Made by a program: the position numbers and the translations under genes. The notes under the pieces are model-generated. The model was given only the letters and a program-made list of their open reading frames with translations. It did not search any database and had not been told where the DNA came from. A stretch of 52,980 nt of DNA from Pseudomonadota bacterium (lineage in GTDB: Bacteria > Pseudomonadota > Gammaproteobacteria > Burkholderiales > Burkholderiaceae_C), in the NCBI GenBank assembly GCA_021830925.1, contig JAKBNS010000242.1, positions 1 through 52,980 of the forward strand, read 5' to 3'. How positions within the stretch are numbered: the stretch's first letter is position 1; the number at the start of each line of letters is the position of its first letter. Below, piece after piece: positions 33,623 to 43,200 of this stretch.

Positions 33623-34680
33623 GCGCGCCGCAGGTGAGGACCTGGCTTCGCGGCTTCCTGCCCCCGGCCACCGCGGTGGACGCTCGCGAGCGCCTGCGCA
33701 TGGCGGTGGGCGGCGCCCTGGGGATCGCGGTGACCGGCTTCGCCGCGCATGCGCTGAGCCGCTGGCTGGGCGCCGCGTCGCCGTGGCTGGTGGCGCCGCT
33801 GGGCGCCAGCGCCGTGCTGGTGTTCTGCGCACCCTCCAGCCCGATGGCCCAACCCTGGCCCGTGATCGCGGGCGACACGCTGTCGGCCCTGGTCGCCGTG
33901 GTCTGCGTTCGCTGGCTGGGGCACTCCGATCTGGTCGCCGCCGTGGCGGTGGGCGCGGCCATCGCGGTGATGATGGCGCTGCGCTGCCTGCATCCGCCCG
34001 GGGGCGCGTCGGCCCTGCTGACGGCGCTGGGCGGCGTGACGGATCCACGCTTCGCCTTGTTTCCCGTGCTGGTCGACACCTTGCTGCTGGTGGCGGCGGG
34101 GCTGTTGTTCAACAACGCCACCGGACGCAGTTATCCCCATCGGCCGATCGAGGGCAAGCGTGCCGCTTCCGACCAAGCCTCGCGGGATCGGCTCGGCGGC
34201 GAGCTGGATCGTCTGCTGGCCCGCTACAACCAGGTGTTCGACATCACGCGCGACGACCTGCTGGCGCTGGTGGAAAACACCCAGCTGCAGAGCTACAGGC
34301 GCCGCCTCGACGACCTTCGCTGTGCCGACGTCATGTCCCCCGCCCCGATCGCCGCGCGCCCCGGCATGCCGCCGTGGGAGGCCACCGCGCTGCTTCGGCG
34401 CCACCGCGTGAAGGCGCTGCCCGTGGTCGACGGCGAGCGCCGCCTGGTGGGCATCGTCACGCCGACCGATCTCGCGCGCGCCGGCGCCAGCGTGGGCGAA
34501 CTGATGACCCGCGACCCGCGCGTGGCCGCCGAGAGCATGCCGTTGGCAGCCTTGATCCCGCTGTTCGCCGGCGCCGGGCACCATCATCTGCCGGTGGTGG
34601 CACCCGGGCGCCGCCTGGTGGGCATGGTGACCGAGTCCGACCTGGTGGCCGCGCTGGCGCGCGTCGGCGGGGCTTCCTGA
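33619..34680 (+). CDS. HPP family membrane protein with CBS domains
   Basis: A 353-residue protein with four or five hydrophobic segments (about 25-170) carrying the family motif LHPPGGASALL, then two CBS domains (about 235-350). HPP proteins include nitrite transporters of chloroplasts and cyanobacteria. No ATG fits: I place the start at TTG 33619, overlapping the CLC stop as TTGA; GTG at 33580 or 33634 are alternatives. Tight coupling to the CLC gene and shared CBS domains suggest they act together in anion movement next to the nitrate-reduction genes. Confidence 0.85.
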   Translation: MSAPQVRTWLRGFLPPATAVDARERLRMAVGGALGIAVTGFAAHALSRWLGAASPWLVAPLGASAVLVFCAPSSPMAQPWPVIAGDTLSALVAVVCVRWLGHSDLVAAVAVGAAIAVMMALRCLHPPGGASALLTALGGVTDPRFALFPVLVDTLLLVAAGLLFNNATGRSYPHRPIEGKRAASDQASRDRLGGELDRLLARYNQVFDITRDDLLALVENTQLQSYRRRLDDLRCADVMSPAPIAARPGMPPWEATALLRRHRVKALPVVDGERRLVGIVTPTDLARAGASVGELMTRDPRVAAESMPLAALIPLFAGAGHHHLPVVAPGRRLVGMVTESDLVAALARVGGAS

Positions 34681-34705
34681 GAGGCCGGGCAGGGCGGGGC
34701 GCCGA

Positions 34706-34906
34706 TCAGCCCGGGGGAGCCTGGGGATCTTCTTCCTGCCGGGCGTCGAGCCCGAAATCCATCCAGTCGTCGCCCAGCAGCTCGGCCGGGTGCTGGGTGC
34801 GCTCCGAGCCGTTGCCGCAGCGCATCGAATCGGCCGGGCAGTAACGCTCGCAGCCCCAGCACACCCGTTCCGGGTGCGCCGGGTGCAGCGGAAACTTCTT
34901 GGGCAT
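34706..34906 (-). CDS. DUF3079 small cysteine-rich protein
   Basis: A 66-residue protein. KKFPLHPAHPERVCWGCERYC followed by MRCGNGSERTQHP is the DUF3079 pattern; Cys17, Cys20, Cys24 and Cys30 could bind a metal or an iron-sulfur cluster. No function is established. It lies 24 nt downstream of ytfE on the same strand and is probably co-transcribed with it, which points to nitrosative stress or iron-sulfur repair. Convergent with the HPP gene. Confidence 0.88.
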   Translation of the reverse strand: MPKKFPLHPAHPERVCWGCERYCPADSMRCGNGSERTQHPAELLGDDWMDFGLDARQEEDPQAPPG

Positions 34907-34930
34907 GGCCTGCGACTTCGGCTGCCGCGT

Positions 34931-35614
34931 CTATTCGAAACGCGGGAACAGCAGGTTGTTCTCGATATGGATGTGCTCCACCAGATCATCGCACAGCTTG
35001 CGCAGCCCGGCGTACAGCGATGCCCAGGTATTGCAGGCATCCGCGGGTTCGCGCAGCTCGTGGGTCAGGGCCTGGATGCGTTGCAGCGCCTCGCCGTGGT
35101 CCACGTGCTCCTCGCGCATGCGCTGGATCGGCGGACGCAGGGGCATCGGCGGCTCCTGCGCCATCATGGGGAACAGGATGGTTTCCTCCTTCTCCATGTG
35201 CTGCAGCAGTTCCTCGTGCATCCCGCGCAGGTGGTCGGCCAGTCCGGCCGGAACCTCGGGGTGCTCGCGGTGCACCCGCTCGACCTTCTCGGCCAGGCGC
35301 ACCAGTTCCGGCAATTCACGGCGATGCACGTCGTGAAAGCGCTGGACGATGAACTGGGTCAGTTCGGCGGGGCGTTGCGGCAGCGGCGATGCCGGCTGCG
35401 GGCTCAGCGTGGCGAGTTCGGAGCACACGGCGTCGGCGTCGACGCCCCGGGCCTGGGCCGCGTCGCGCAGCGTCGCGCCGCCGCCACAGCAGAAGTCCAG
35501 GCGATGGCGCCGGAACACCGCGGTGGCGCCCGGGATGTCGCGCGCCAGCTCGCCTAGGGTACGCTCGATCACACCGGCCATCGGCGCGGCTTCAAGGGTT
35601 GTTGCGGTAGACAT
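34931..35614 (-). CDS. ytfE: iron-sulfur cluster repair di-iron protein YtfE/RIC
   Basis: A 227-residue protein of the YtfE/ScdA family, which repairs iron-sulfur clusters damaged by NO and oxidants. The N-terminal ScdA_N part has the signature RLDFCCGGG (38-46), and the hemerythrin-like domain supplies di-iron ligands (FHDVHRRELP, HEELLQHMEKEE, REEHVDHG, HIHIENNLLFP). Size matches E. coli YtfE (220). Divergent from nsrR, the classical repressor of ytfE. Confidence 0.93.
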   Translation of the reverse strand: MSTATTLEAAPMAGVIERTLGELARDIPGATAVFRRHRLDFCCGGGATLRDAAQARGVDADAVCSELATLSPQPASPLPQRPAELTQFIVQRFHDVHRRELPELVRLAEKVERVHREHPEVPAGLADHLRGMHEELLQHMEKEETILFPMMAQEPPMPLRPPIQRMREEHVDHGEALQRIQALTHELREPADACNTWASLYAGLRKLCDDLVEHIHIENNLLFPRFE

Positions 35615-35619
35615 TTCAC

Positions 35620-35646
35620 GGATTCCAAACAGGTAGAATGGATTCC
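35620..35646. promoter_or_regulatory. direct repeat in the ytfE/nsrR divergent promoter
   Basis: GGATTCC occurs at 35620-35626 and again at 35640-35646, exactly 20 bp (two helical turns) apart, within the 81-bp gap. TATAGG (35649-35654) is a possible nsrR -10. It does not match the E. coli NsrR consensus well, so the repeat is only a candidate site. Confidence 0.35.
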
Positions 35647-35695
35647 ACTATAGGCAGCGTCGAAGGCGCGGCCCATACTTCCGAAGAGGGACTCC

Positions 35696-36148
35696 ATGCG
35701 ACTGACCTCATTCGCCGATTTCGGGCTGCGCTCGTTGCTGGTACTGGCGGCCAGCGACGAGGCCACCTGGTCCAGCGCGGCACTGGCGACGCGCCTCGAG
35801 GTCTCGCGTGACCATCTGGTGAAGGTGTTGCAGCGCCTGGCGGCCGGCGGCTACGTGCGCACCATGCGCGGGCCGGGCGGGGGCGTGCGCCTGGCGCGCC
35901 CGGCGCAGAGCATTCGCCTGGGCGAGGTGCTGGCCTGGCTGGAGCAGGAGCCCGCGTTGACCGAGTGCTTCCGCGCGGACGGCGGCGATTGCGTGCTGTC
36001 GGGTTTTTGCGCCCTGCGCCCGAAACTCGAGCGGGCGCGCCGGGCTTTCTACGCCGCGCTGGACGAGAGTACGCTGGCCGACTGCGCCACCCCCGGGCTG
36101 CAGCGCTTCGTGCTGATGGATCCCCCATCCCTCGCCGCTCGCCCATGA
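35696..36148 (+). CDS. nsrR: Rrf2 family NO-sensing repressor NsrR
   Basis: A 150-residue Rrf2-type regulator. The winged helix is in residues 1-60 (FADFGLRSLLVLAA; LEVSRDHLVKVLQRLAAGGYV). The iron-sulfur ligands are Cys91, Cys99 and Cys105 (ECF-...-DCVLSGFCAL), spaced as in NsrR rather than IscR. It is divergent from ytfE, a typical NsrR target. Its stop overlaps the narX start as ATGA, so NsrR and the nitrate sensor kinase are translationally coupled. Confidence 0.9.
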   Translation: MRLTSFADFGLRSLLVLAASDEATWSSAALATRLEVSRDHLVKVLQRLAAGGYVRTMRGPGGGVRLARPAQSIRLGEVLAWLEQEPALTECFRADGGDCVLSGFCALRPKLERARRAFYAALDESTLADCATPGLQRFVLMDPPSLAARP

Positions 36149-38064
36149 GCCGTCATCGCTGGACCCTGAGTTCCAAGATCTCGCTGTTCGCCGGCGTGTT
36201 CCTGCTGCTTTCCCTGCTTTCGGTCGGTGCCACGCTGTGGATTTCCTGGAAACTGCAGGGCGGGGCCGGCGCGGTCAACGTGGCGGGGCAGTTGCGCATG
36301 ATGAGCTACCGCCTGCAGCTCGGCGCCGGCGAACCCGGCAAGCCGCGCGTGGACGGCGAGATCGCGCGCATGCAGCAGGCCATCGATCTGCTGCGTCGCG
36401 GCGACCCGCAGCGCCCTCTGGCGGTGCCCTGGGACCCCGCCATACGCGCCCGCTTCGCCGTCGTGCGCGACGACTGGGGCCGGCTGCGGCCGCGCTGGAT
36501 CGCCGGCACCGGCCCGGACGGGGTCACGCGCGTGCAGGTGGACCGTTTCGTCGCCGAGATCGACGGTTTCGTGGGTGCCATCGAGGGCCGACTGGACTTC
36601 TGGACGGCCCAGCTGCATACCGCGCAGATGGCCATGGGCGGTTTCGTGCTGGTGGCGTTCATGGCCATGTTCTTCCTCGCCTATCTGCACGTGCTGGAGC
36701 CGGTGGGCCAACTGGCACGCGGCGTGGAGGCGATCGCCGCCGGCGACCTGGGCGTGCGCGTGCGCGTGGGCAGCAGCGACGAACTGGGCGATCTGGCGCA
36801 GGGCTTCAACCGCATGGCCGCGCAACTGCAGGCGGTGCATGGCGACCTGGAGCAGCGGGTGCGCCAGAAGACGGCCGCGCTGGAGACCGAACGCCAGCGT
36901 CTGGCGGCCCTGTACGAGATCAGCGATCTGGTGGCGCGGGCGCCGAACCTGGAGGAACTGGCGCAGGGTTTCACGCGCGCCGTGCGGCGCATCGCCGGCG
37001 CCGACGCCGCCGTGCTGCGCTGGACCGACGAAACCGCGCAGCGCTACCTGCTGCTGGCCGCCGAGGGCATGCCGGGCAGCATCACCGAGGACGAGCGCTG
37101 CCTGAACGCCGGAGCCTGCCACTGCGGCGGCAGCCGCCCCGACGACGGCGTGCGGCTGGTGCGCTTTCGCCGCGACAGGAATGCCCCATTGTTCGACCCC
37201 CATACCGATGACGCCTGCGTGCGCGCCGGCTTCACCACCCTGCTCAGTGTGCCGGTGGCGGTGCAAAAGCGCGCGCTGGGCGAGGTCGACCTGTTCTACC
37301 GCGGCAGCGAGCCCGACCCGGAGCAGCATGCGCTGCTGGACGCGCTGGCGGACCACCTGGCGGCCGCCATGGAAAGCCTGCGCGGCGCGGCGCTGGAGCG
37401 CGAGGCCGCGGTGGCGCGCGAGCGCACCCTGCTGGCGCGCGAACTGCACGACTCCATCGCGCAGGCGCTGGCCTTCATGAAAATCCAGCTCCAGCTGCTG
37501 CGCGGCGCGCTGCGCGCGGCCGACGCCGAGCGCATCGAGGCCGCGGTGGGCGAACTGGAAGCCGGTATCCGCGAGAGCCTGGCCGACGTGCGCGAGCTGC
37601 TGCTGCATTTCCGCACCCGCACGCAGGAGCAGGACATCGAGCCCGCGCTTCGCAGCACCCTGCAGAAGTTCGAGCTGCAAAGCGGGCTGGGCGCGAGCCT
37701 GCGCTTCAACGGCCGCGGCCAGCCGCTGGACGCCGACGTCCAGGTGCAGGTCTTGCACGTGGTGCAGGAGGCGCTGTCGAACGTGCGCAAGCACGCGCAG
37801 GCGCGGCATGTGGAGCTGCGCGTGGAAAGCCTGCCCAGCTGGGTGTTCACCATCACCGACGACGGCCGCGGGCTCGACCCGCGGCTGGTCCAGCGCCAGG
37901 CGCAGTCCCACGTGGGACTGCAGATCATGCGCGAGCGGGCCGCCGCGATCGGCGCCACGCTGGATCTGCGTTCGGCGCCAGGCGGCGGTACCACGGTGAC
38001 GCTGCGCCTGCCGGAAATGGAAACGCTGGCCGCGGGGGCCGGTGCACGCATGGCGGAGACCTGA
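36145..38064 (+). CDS. narX: nitrate/nitrite sensor histidine kinase NarX
   Basis: A 639-residue membrane sensor kinase. TM1 is at about 12-34, followed by the nitrate-binding P-box (NVAGQLRMMSYRLQL, 45-59); TM2 is at about 164-183; HAMP at 184-236. A central GAF-like module has Cys319, Cys325 and Cys327 (CLNAGACHC). The HisKA_3 domain carries phospho-acceptor His435 (ARELHDSIAQ), and the ATPase domain has QEALSNVRKHA and DDGRGLDP. The start overlaps nsrR (ATGA). The response regulator narL follows by 4 nt. Phosphorylates NarL in response to nitrate/nitrite. Confidence 0.93.
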   Translation: MSRHRWTLSSKISLFAGVFLLLSLLSVGATLWISWKLQGGAGAVNVAGQLRMMSYRLQLGAGEPGKPRVDGEIARMQQAIDLLRRGDPQRPLAVPWDPAIRARFAVVRDDWGRLRPRWIAGTGPDGVTRVQVDRFVAEIDGFVGAIEGRLDFWTAQLHTAQMAMGGFVLVAFMAMFFLAYLHVLEPVGQLARGVEAIAAGDLGVRVRVGSSDELGDLAQGFNRMAAQLQAVHGDLEQRVRQKTAALETERQRLAALYEISDLVARAPNLEELAQGFTRAVRRIAGADAAVLRWTDETAQRYLLLAAEGMPGSITEDERCLNAGACHCGGSRPDDGVRLVRFRRDRNAPLFDPHTDDACVRAGFTTLLSVPVAVQKRALGEVDLFYRGSEPDPEQHALLDALADHLAAAMESLRGAALEREAAVARERTLLARELHDSIAQALAFMKIQLQLLRGALRAADAERIEAAVGELEAGIRESLADVRELLLHFRTRTQEQDIEPALRSTLQKFELQSGLGASLRFNGRGQPLDADVQVQVLHVVQEALSNVRKHAQARHVELRVESLPSWVFTITDDGRGLDPRLVQRQAQSHVGLQIMRERAAAIGATLDLRSAPGGGTTVTLRLPEMETLAAGAGARMAET

Positions 38065-38068
38065 GAGC

Positions 38069-38734
38069 ATGGATGCAACCACGATTCGCGTGCTGCTGGT
38101 GGATGACCACGCGCTGTTCCGGCGCGGCCTGATCGCGTTGCTGGGCCTGGAGACGGGCATCGAGGTGGTCGGCGAGGCGGGAGACGCGGGCGAGGCGCTG
38201 CGCCTGGCCACGCGCACCCAGCCCGACGTGGTCCTGCTGGACAACCACCTGCCCGGCGTGCGCGGCGTGGACGCCATCGTCGGGCTGCGCGAGGCCGCGC
38301 CCGGCGCGCAGGTACTGATGCTCACGGTCAGCGACGATTCGGCCGATCTGGCCGCCGCGTTGCGCTGCGGCGCAGGCGGTTATCTGCTCAAGACCTGCGA
38401 CACCGACGAACTGGTGGCGGCGATCCGCCGCGCGCGCCAGGGACGGGTGATCATCGGCTCGCAGATGGGGGCGATGCTGGCGCGGGCCATGTCCGAGCCG
38501 GCGGCGCCCCCACCCAGCGACGCCGAGCTGGAGCAGCTCACGCCGCGCGAGCGCGAGATCGCCGCGGCCATCGCGCGCGGCGCCAGCAACAAGCTGATCG
38601 GGCGCGAACTGGGCATCGCCGAGACCACCGTGAAGGTGCACGTGCAGAGCATCCTGCGCAAGCTCGAACTCGCCTCCCGCGTGCAGGTCGCCGGTTGGGC
38701 GCTGCGCCACAAGCTCGACGCCCTGACGAAGTAG
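38069..38734 (+). CDS. narL: response regulator NarL
   Basis: A 221-residue NarL/FixJ-type regulator. The receiver domain (1-125) has Asp12-Asp13, phospho-acceptor Asp58 and Lys108. The LuxR-type helix-turn-helix covers about 152-215 (TPREREIAAAIARGASNKLIGRELG). It follows narX by 4 nt; the cognate target is the adjacent narK-narGHJI operon. The TAG stop is inside a UUCG-loop hairpin. Confidence 0.92.
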   Translation: MDATTIRVLLVDDHALFRRGLIALLGLETGIEVVGEAGDAGEALRLATRTQPDVVLLDNHLPGVRGVDAIVGLREAAPGAQVLMLTVSDDSADLAAALRCGAGGYLLKTCDTDELVAAIRRARQGRVIIGSQMGAMLARAMSEPAAPPPSDAELEQLTPREREIAAAIARGASNKLIGRELGIAETTVKVHVQSILRKLELASRVQVAGWALRHKLDALTK

Positions 38735-38780
38735 TTCTTCGGAACTAGCCGCGGCGTAGGGCCGCCCGTACTTCCGGGCG
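38732..38780. promoter_or_regulatory. two hairpins in the narL-narK gap
   Basis: TAGTTC-TTCG-GAACTA (38732-38747, stable UUCG-type loop, includes the narL stop) and CGCCCG-TACTTC-CGGGCG (38763-38780). TACTTC in the second loop resembles the start of NarL heptamers (TACYYMT), as does TACTTCG read on the minus strand at the narL end. No FNR box is evident in the 109-bp gap. Roles as a weak terminator or NarL site are guesses. Confidence 0.35.
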
Positions 38781-38843
38781 ATGCACGCGGAGCCCGCCGG
38801 GGCCTAAGGTTCGCTCCATGCCAACATCGCGTGGAGAATGGGT

Positions 38844-40178
38844 ATGCAAGCCGGCAACCAGGGCGCCTCGGGCGTGCGCGGCAGCGCGCAACGCTCGTTG
38901 ATCGGCGCCACCATCGGATTTTTCATCGGTTTCGGCGCGGTCTCGCTGTTCGGGCCGACCGCCCATAGTTTCATCGAGGTCATGCGCCTGAGTCCCGAAC
39001 AGGTGGGGCTGCTGGTGTCCGTTCCCATGCTCACGGGATCGCTGCTGCGCATTCCCTTCGGTGCCTGGGTGGACCTCAACGGCGGCAAGCGACCGTTCCT
39101 GATCCTGCTGCTGGCCTCGGTGGTCGGCATCGCCGGGCTGTACTGGATGCTGCTCAGCCTGTACCCGGCGCACCTGACGCAGGCGCATTACCCCTGGCTT
39201 CTCCTGTTCGGCGCGTTGGGGGGCTGCGGCATCGCCACCTTCTCGGTGGGGATCGGCCAGGTGTCCTACTGGTTCCCGCGCGGCCAGCAGGGCAAGGCAC
39301 TGGCCTTCTACGCCGGCTTCGGCAACACCTCGCCGGGGCTGGTGGCCATCATTTTGCCGCTGATCATCGCCGCCGGCGGCCTGTGGGTCGGCTACTTCGT
39401 CTCCCTGGTCATCGTGGTGGTGGGCATCGGGCTGTACATCGTGCTGGGCTACGACGCACCGTACTTCCAGCTGCGCCGCCGCGGCGAGCCGGCGGCCCGG
39501 GCGCAGGCGCAGGCACGCGAGCAAGGCCAGGAGCTGTACCCGGCGCCCAGCATCGCGCGCACCTTGATGGACTCGGCGGCGAGCTGGAGGACCTGGCCGC
39601 TGGTGGCGCTGTACTTCACCTCCTTCGGCGGATTCCTCGCCCTGACCGCCTGGCTGCCCACCTTCTGGGGCAGCTACTACGGCGCCCCGCACTGGGTGGC
39701 CCTGGGGCTGACCGCCGGCTTCTCGCTGGTGTCCTCGCTGATCCGCGTGCCCGGCGGCAGCTGGTCGGACCGCCTGGGCGGCGAGAAGGTCGCCTTCGCG
39801 GCCTTCTGCGTGCTGCTGGCCGGCGCGGTGACCATGACCCTGTCGGGCAATTTCGGGGTGTCGGTGGCCGGCGAACTGCTGGTGGCCATCGGCATGGGCG
39901 TGGCCAACGCGGCGGTGTTCAAGCTGGTGCCGCAGTACGTGCCCGACGCGGTCGGCGGCACCGCCGGCTGGGTCGGCGGCCTCGGCGCGCTGGGCGGCTT
40001 CGTCGTGCCGCCCATGCTCGGGCGCATCGCCCAGGAGATGGGAAACGTGGGCTATGCGCGCGGTTACGTCGTCTACGTGGGCTTGGCGCTGGCCAGCCTG
40101 TTGTTCACCGGGCTTCTGTACGCGACGCGCCACGGCGTGCGCCACGCCGCCCCCGCCATCACCGGCACGGCGCGCTGA
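38844..40178 (+). CDS. narK: nitrate/nitrite transporter NarK
   Basis: A 444-residue MFS protein of the nitrate-nitrite porter family with 12 membrane segments. The nitrate signature AFYAGFGNTSPG occurs near 155-166, and a second related stretch is GTAGWVGGLGALGGF near 375-389; Arg in LLRIPFGAWVD fits the anion-binding site. I choose the ATG at 38844 because GGAGA ends 6 nt before it, while it would abut the ATG at 38838. First gene of narK-narGHJI; 31 bp to narG. Confidence 0.92.
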   Translation: MQAGNQGASGVRGSAQRSLIGATIGFFIGFGAVSLFGPTAHSFIEVMRLSPEQVGLLVSVPMLTGSLLRIPFGAWVDLNGGKRPFLILLLASVVGIAGLYWMLLSLYPAHLTQAHYPWLLLFGALGGCGIATFSVGIGQVSYWFPRGQQGKALAFYAGFGNTSPGLVAIILPLIIAAGGLWVGYFVSLVIVVVGIGLYIVLGYDAPYFQLRRRGEPAARAQAQAREQGQELYPAPSIARTLMDSAASWRTWPLVALYFTSFGGFLALTAWLPTFWGSYYGAPHWVALGLTAGFSLVSSLIRVPGGSWSDRLGGEKVAFAAFCVLLAGAVTMTLSGNFGVSVAGELLVAIGMGVANAAVFKLVPQYVPDAVGGTAGWVGGLGALGGFVVPPMLGRIAQEMGNVGYARGYVVYVGLALASLLFTGLLYATRHGVRHAAPAITGTAR

Positions 40179-40209
40179 GCGCGCGTCCGCGCCAACCCGA
40201 GGAATCACG

Positions 40210-43200
40210 ATGAGCCATTTCCTGGACCGGCTGACCCATTTCGCGCGCCGGCGCGAGCCCTTCGCCGGCGGCCACGGCGAGGTCACCACCGAGGACCGCA
40301 CCTGGGAGGACGGCTACCGCAAGCGCTGGCAGCACGACAAGATCGTGCGCTCCACCCACGGGGTCAACTGCACCGGATCGTGCTCCTGGAAGATCTACGT
40401 CAAGGGCGGCATCGTCACCTGGGAGACCCAGCAGACCGATTACCCCCGCACCCGCGACGACATGCCCAACCACGAGCCGCGCGGATGCCCGCGGGGCGCT
40501 TCGGCGAGCTGGTACCTGTATTCGGCCAACCGCGTGAAGTACCCCATGGTGCGCGGGCGCCTGATGAAAATGTGGCGCGAGGCCCGCCGCGGCCTCGAGC
40601 CGGTGGAGGCCTGGGCCAGCATCGTGCAGGACCCGGCCAAGCGCCGCGAATACCACCGCCTGCGCGGCATGGGCGGCTTCGTGCGCGCCACCTGGGAGGA
40701 GGTCAACGAGCTGGTCGCGGCCGCCAACGTGTACACCATCAAGACCTGGGGCCCGGATCGCATCTACGGCTTCTCCCCCATCCCGGCCATGTCCATGGTC
40801 TCCTATGCGGGCGGCTCGCGCTACCTGGAGCTGATCGGCGCCGTGCCGGGCAGCTTCTACGACTGGTACTGCGATCTGCCGCCCTCGTCGCCGCAGGTCT
40901 GGGGCGAGCAGACCGACGTGGCCGAGTCGGCCGAGTGGTTCAACGCCACCTACCTGATGGCCTGGGGCTCCAACGTGCCCCAGACCCGCACCCCCGACGC
41001 CCATTTCTACACCGAGGCCCGCTACCGCGGCGCCAAGACCGTGGCCGTGACCCCGGACTACGCCGAGGTGGCCAAGCTCAGCGACGAATGGCTGCACCCC
41101 AAGCAGGGCACCGACTCCGCCATGGCCATGGCGCTGGGTCACGTGATCCTGCGCGAATTCCACTTCGGCGAGCGCAAGTCGGCGTATTTCGAGGAATATT
41201 GCCGGCGTTACACCGACCTGCCGCTGCTCGTGCGCCTGGACGAGCGCGAGCTCGATGGCGGACTGCGCGTGCTGGCCAGCGGGCGCTACCTGCGCGCCAG
41301 CGATTTCGCCGACGGCCTCGGCCAGGCCGAGCACGCGCAATGGAAGACCGTGGCGCTGGACGCCGACGGCGAGGTCGCGCTGCCGCACGGCTCGGTGGGC
41401 TTTCGCTGGGCCGCCAAGGGCGAGGGTGCCGGCAAGTGGAACCTGGAGCCTCGCGACGCCCGCGACGGCGCCGAGCGGGTGCTCGCGCTGTCGCTGGCCG
41501 CCATGCGCGACGGCGTCGCCGACGTGGGCTTCCCGTACTTCGGCGGCGTGCCCGCCGAGCACCACCCGGGCAACGTGCAGGACAGCGTGCTGGTGCGCAA
41601 GGTCCCCTATCGCGTGCTGCGCCTGGTGGAGCCCGACGGCAGCACGCGCGACGTGAAGGTGGCCACCGTCTATGACCTGCTAGCAGCCCACTACGGCATC
41701 GAGCGCGGCTTCGGCGAGGAGCGCAACCCCTGCGCCAGCAGCTACGCCGACAACGTGCCGTACACCCCGGCATGGCAGGAGCCGATCACCGGAGTGAGTG
41801 CCGACGTGGTGATCCGCATCGCGCGCGAGTTCGCCGACAACGCGCACCGTACGCAGGGCAAGTCCATGGTCATCCTGGGTGCCGGGCTGAACCATTGGTA
41901 CCACATGGACATGCATTACCGGGCGATCATCAACATGCTGATGCTGTGCGGCTGCATCGGCGTGCCCGGAGGCGGCTGGGCCCACTACGTGGGTCAGGAA
42001 AAGCTGCGTCCCCAGACCGGCTGGACCGCGCTGGCCTTCGCGCTGGACTGGACCCGCCCGCCGCGCCAGATGAACTCCACCAGCTTCTTCTACGCCCATA
42101 CCGACCAGTGGCGCTACGAAAAGCTGGGCGTCGACGAGATCCTCTCGCCGCTGGCCGACCCCGCGCGCTTCGGCGGCAGCATGATCGACTACAACGTGCG
42201 CGCCGAGCGCATGGGCTGGCTGCCGTCGGCGCCGCAGCTGCAGGCCAATCCGATCCGCCTCGCCGAGCAGGCGACGCAGGCCGGGCTGGACCCGCGTGCC
42301 TACGTCGAGCGCGGCCTGGCCGACGGAAGCCTGCGCATGAGCTGCGAGGATCCCGACCATCCCGACAACTGGCCGCGCAACCTGATCGTCTGGCGCTCCA
42401 ACCTGCTGGGCTCGTCGGGCAAGGGCTCCGAGTACTTCCTCAAGCACCTGCTGGGGGCCAACAACGGGGTGCTCGACACCGAGATCGCCGATCCCGCGCA
42501 ACGCCCCCGCGAAGTGCGCTGGCACGAGCAGGCGCCCGAGGGCAAGCTGGACCTGCTGGTCACGCTGGACTTCCGCATGAGCACCACCTGCCTGTTCTCC
42601 GACGTGGTGCTGCCGGCTGCCACCTGGTACGAGAAGAACGACCTCAACACCACCGACATGCACCCCTTCATCCACCCGCTGTCCGCGGCGGTGGATCCGG
42701 TGTGGGAGGCGCGCCCCGACTGGGACATCTTCAAGGGCCTGGCCCGCAGCTTCTCCGAGGTCTGCGTCGGGCATCTCGGCGTGGAGCGCGACGTCGTGCT
42801 CACCCCGCTGATGCACGACACGGCGGGCGAACTCGGCCAGGCGCTGGACGTGCGCGACTGGAAGCAAGGCGAATGCGAGCTGCGCCCGGGCAAGACCGCG
42901 CCGGCCATCGCCGTGGTCGAGCGCGACTACCCCAACACCTACGCCCGCTTCACCTCGCTGGGTCCGCTGATGGACAGCCAGGGCAACGGGGGCAAGGGCA
43001 TCGCCTGGAACACCGAGGACGAGGTGCGCGCGCTGGCCGAGCTCAACGGCGTCGTGCGCGAACCCGGCGTCGCGCAGGGCCGCCCGCGCATCGAAAGCGA
43101 CATCGACGCGGCCGAGACCATCCTGATGCTGGCCCCCGAGACCAACGGGCACGTGGCGGTGAAGGCCTGGAACGCGCTGTCGCGGATCACGGGGCGCGAG

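Noticed and set aside
38735-38843. FNR box upstream of narK
   Set aside because: No TTGAT-N4-ATCAA-like element is present in the gap; only hairpins and weak NarL-like heptamers.
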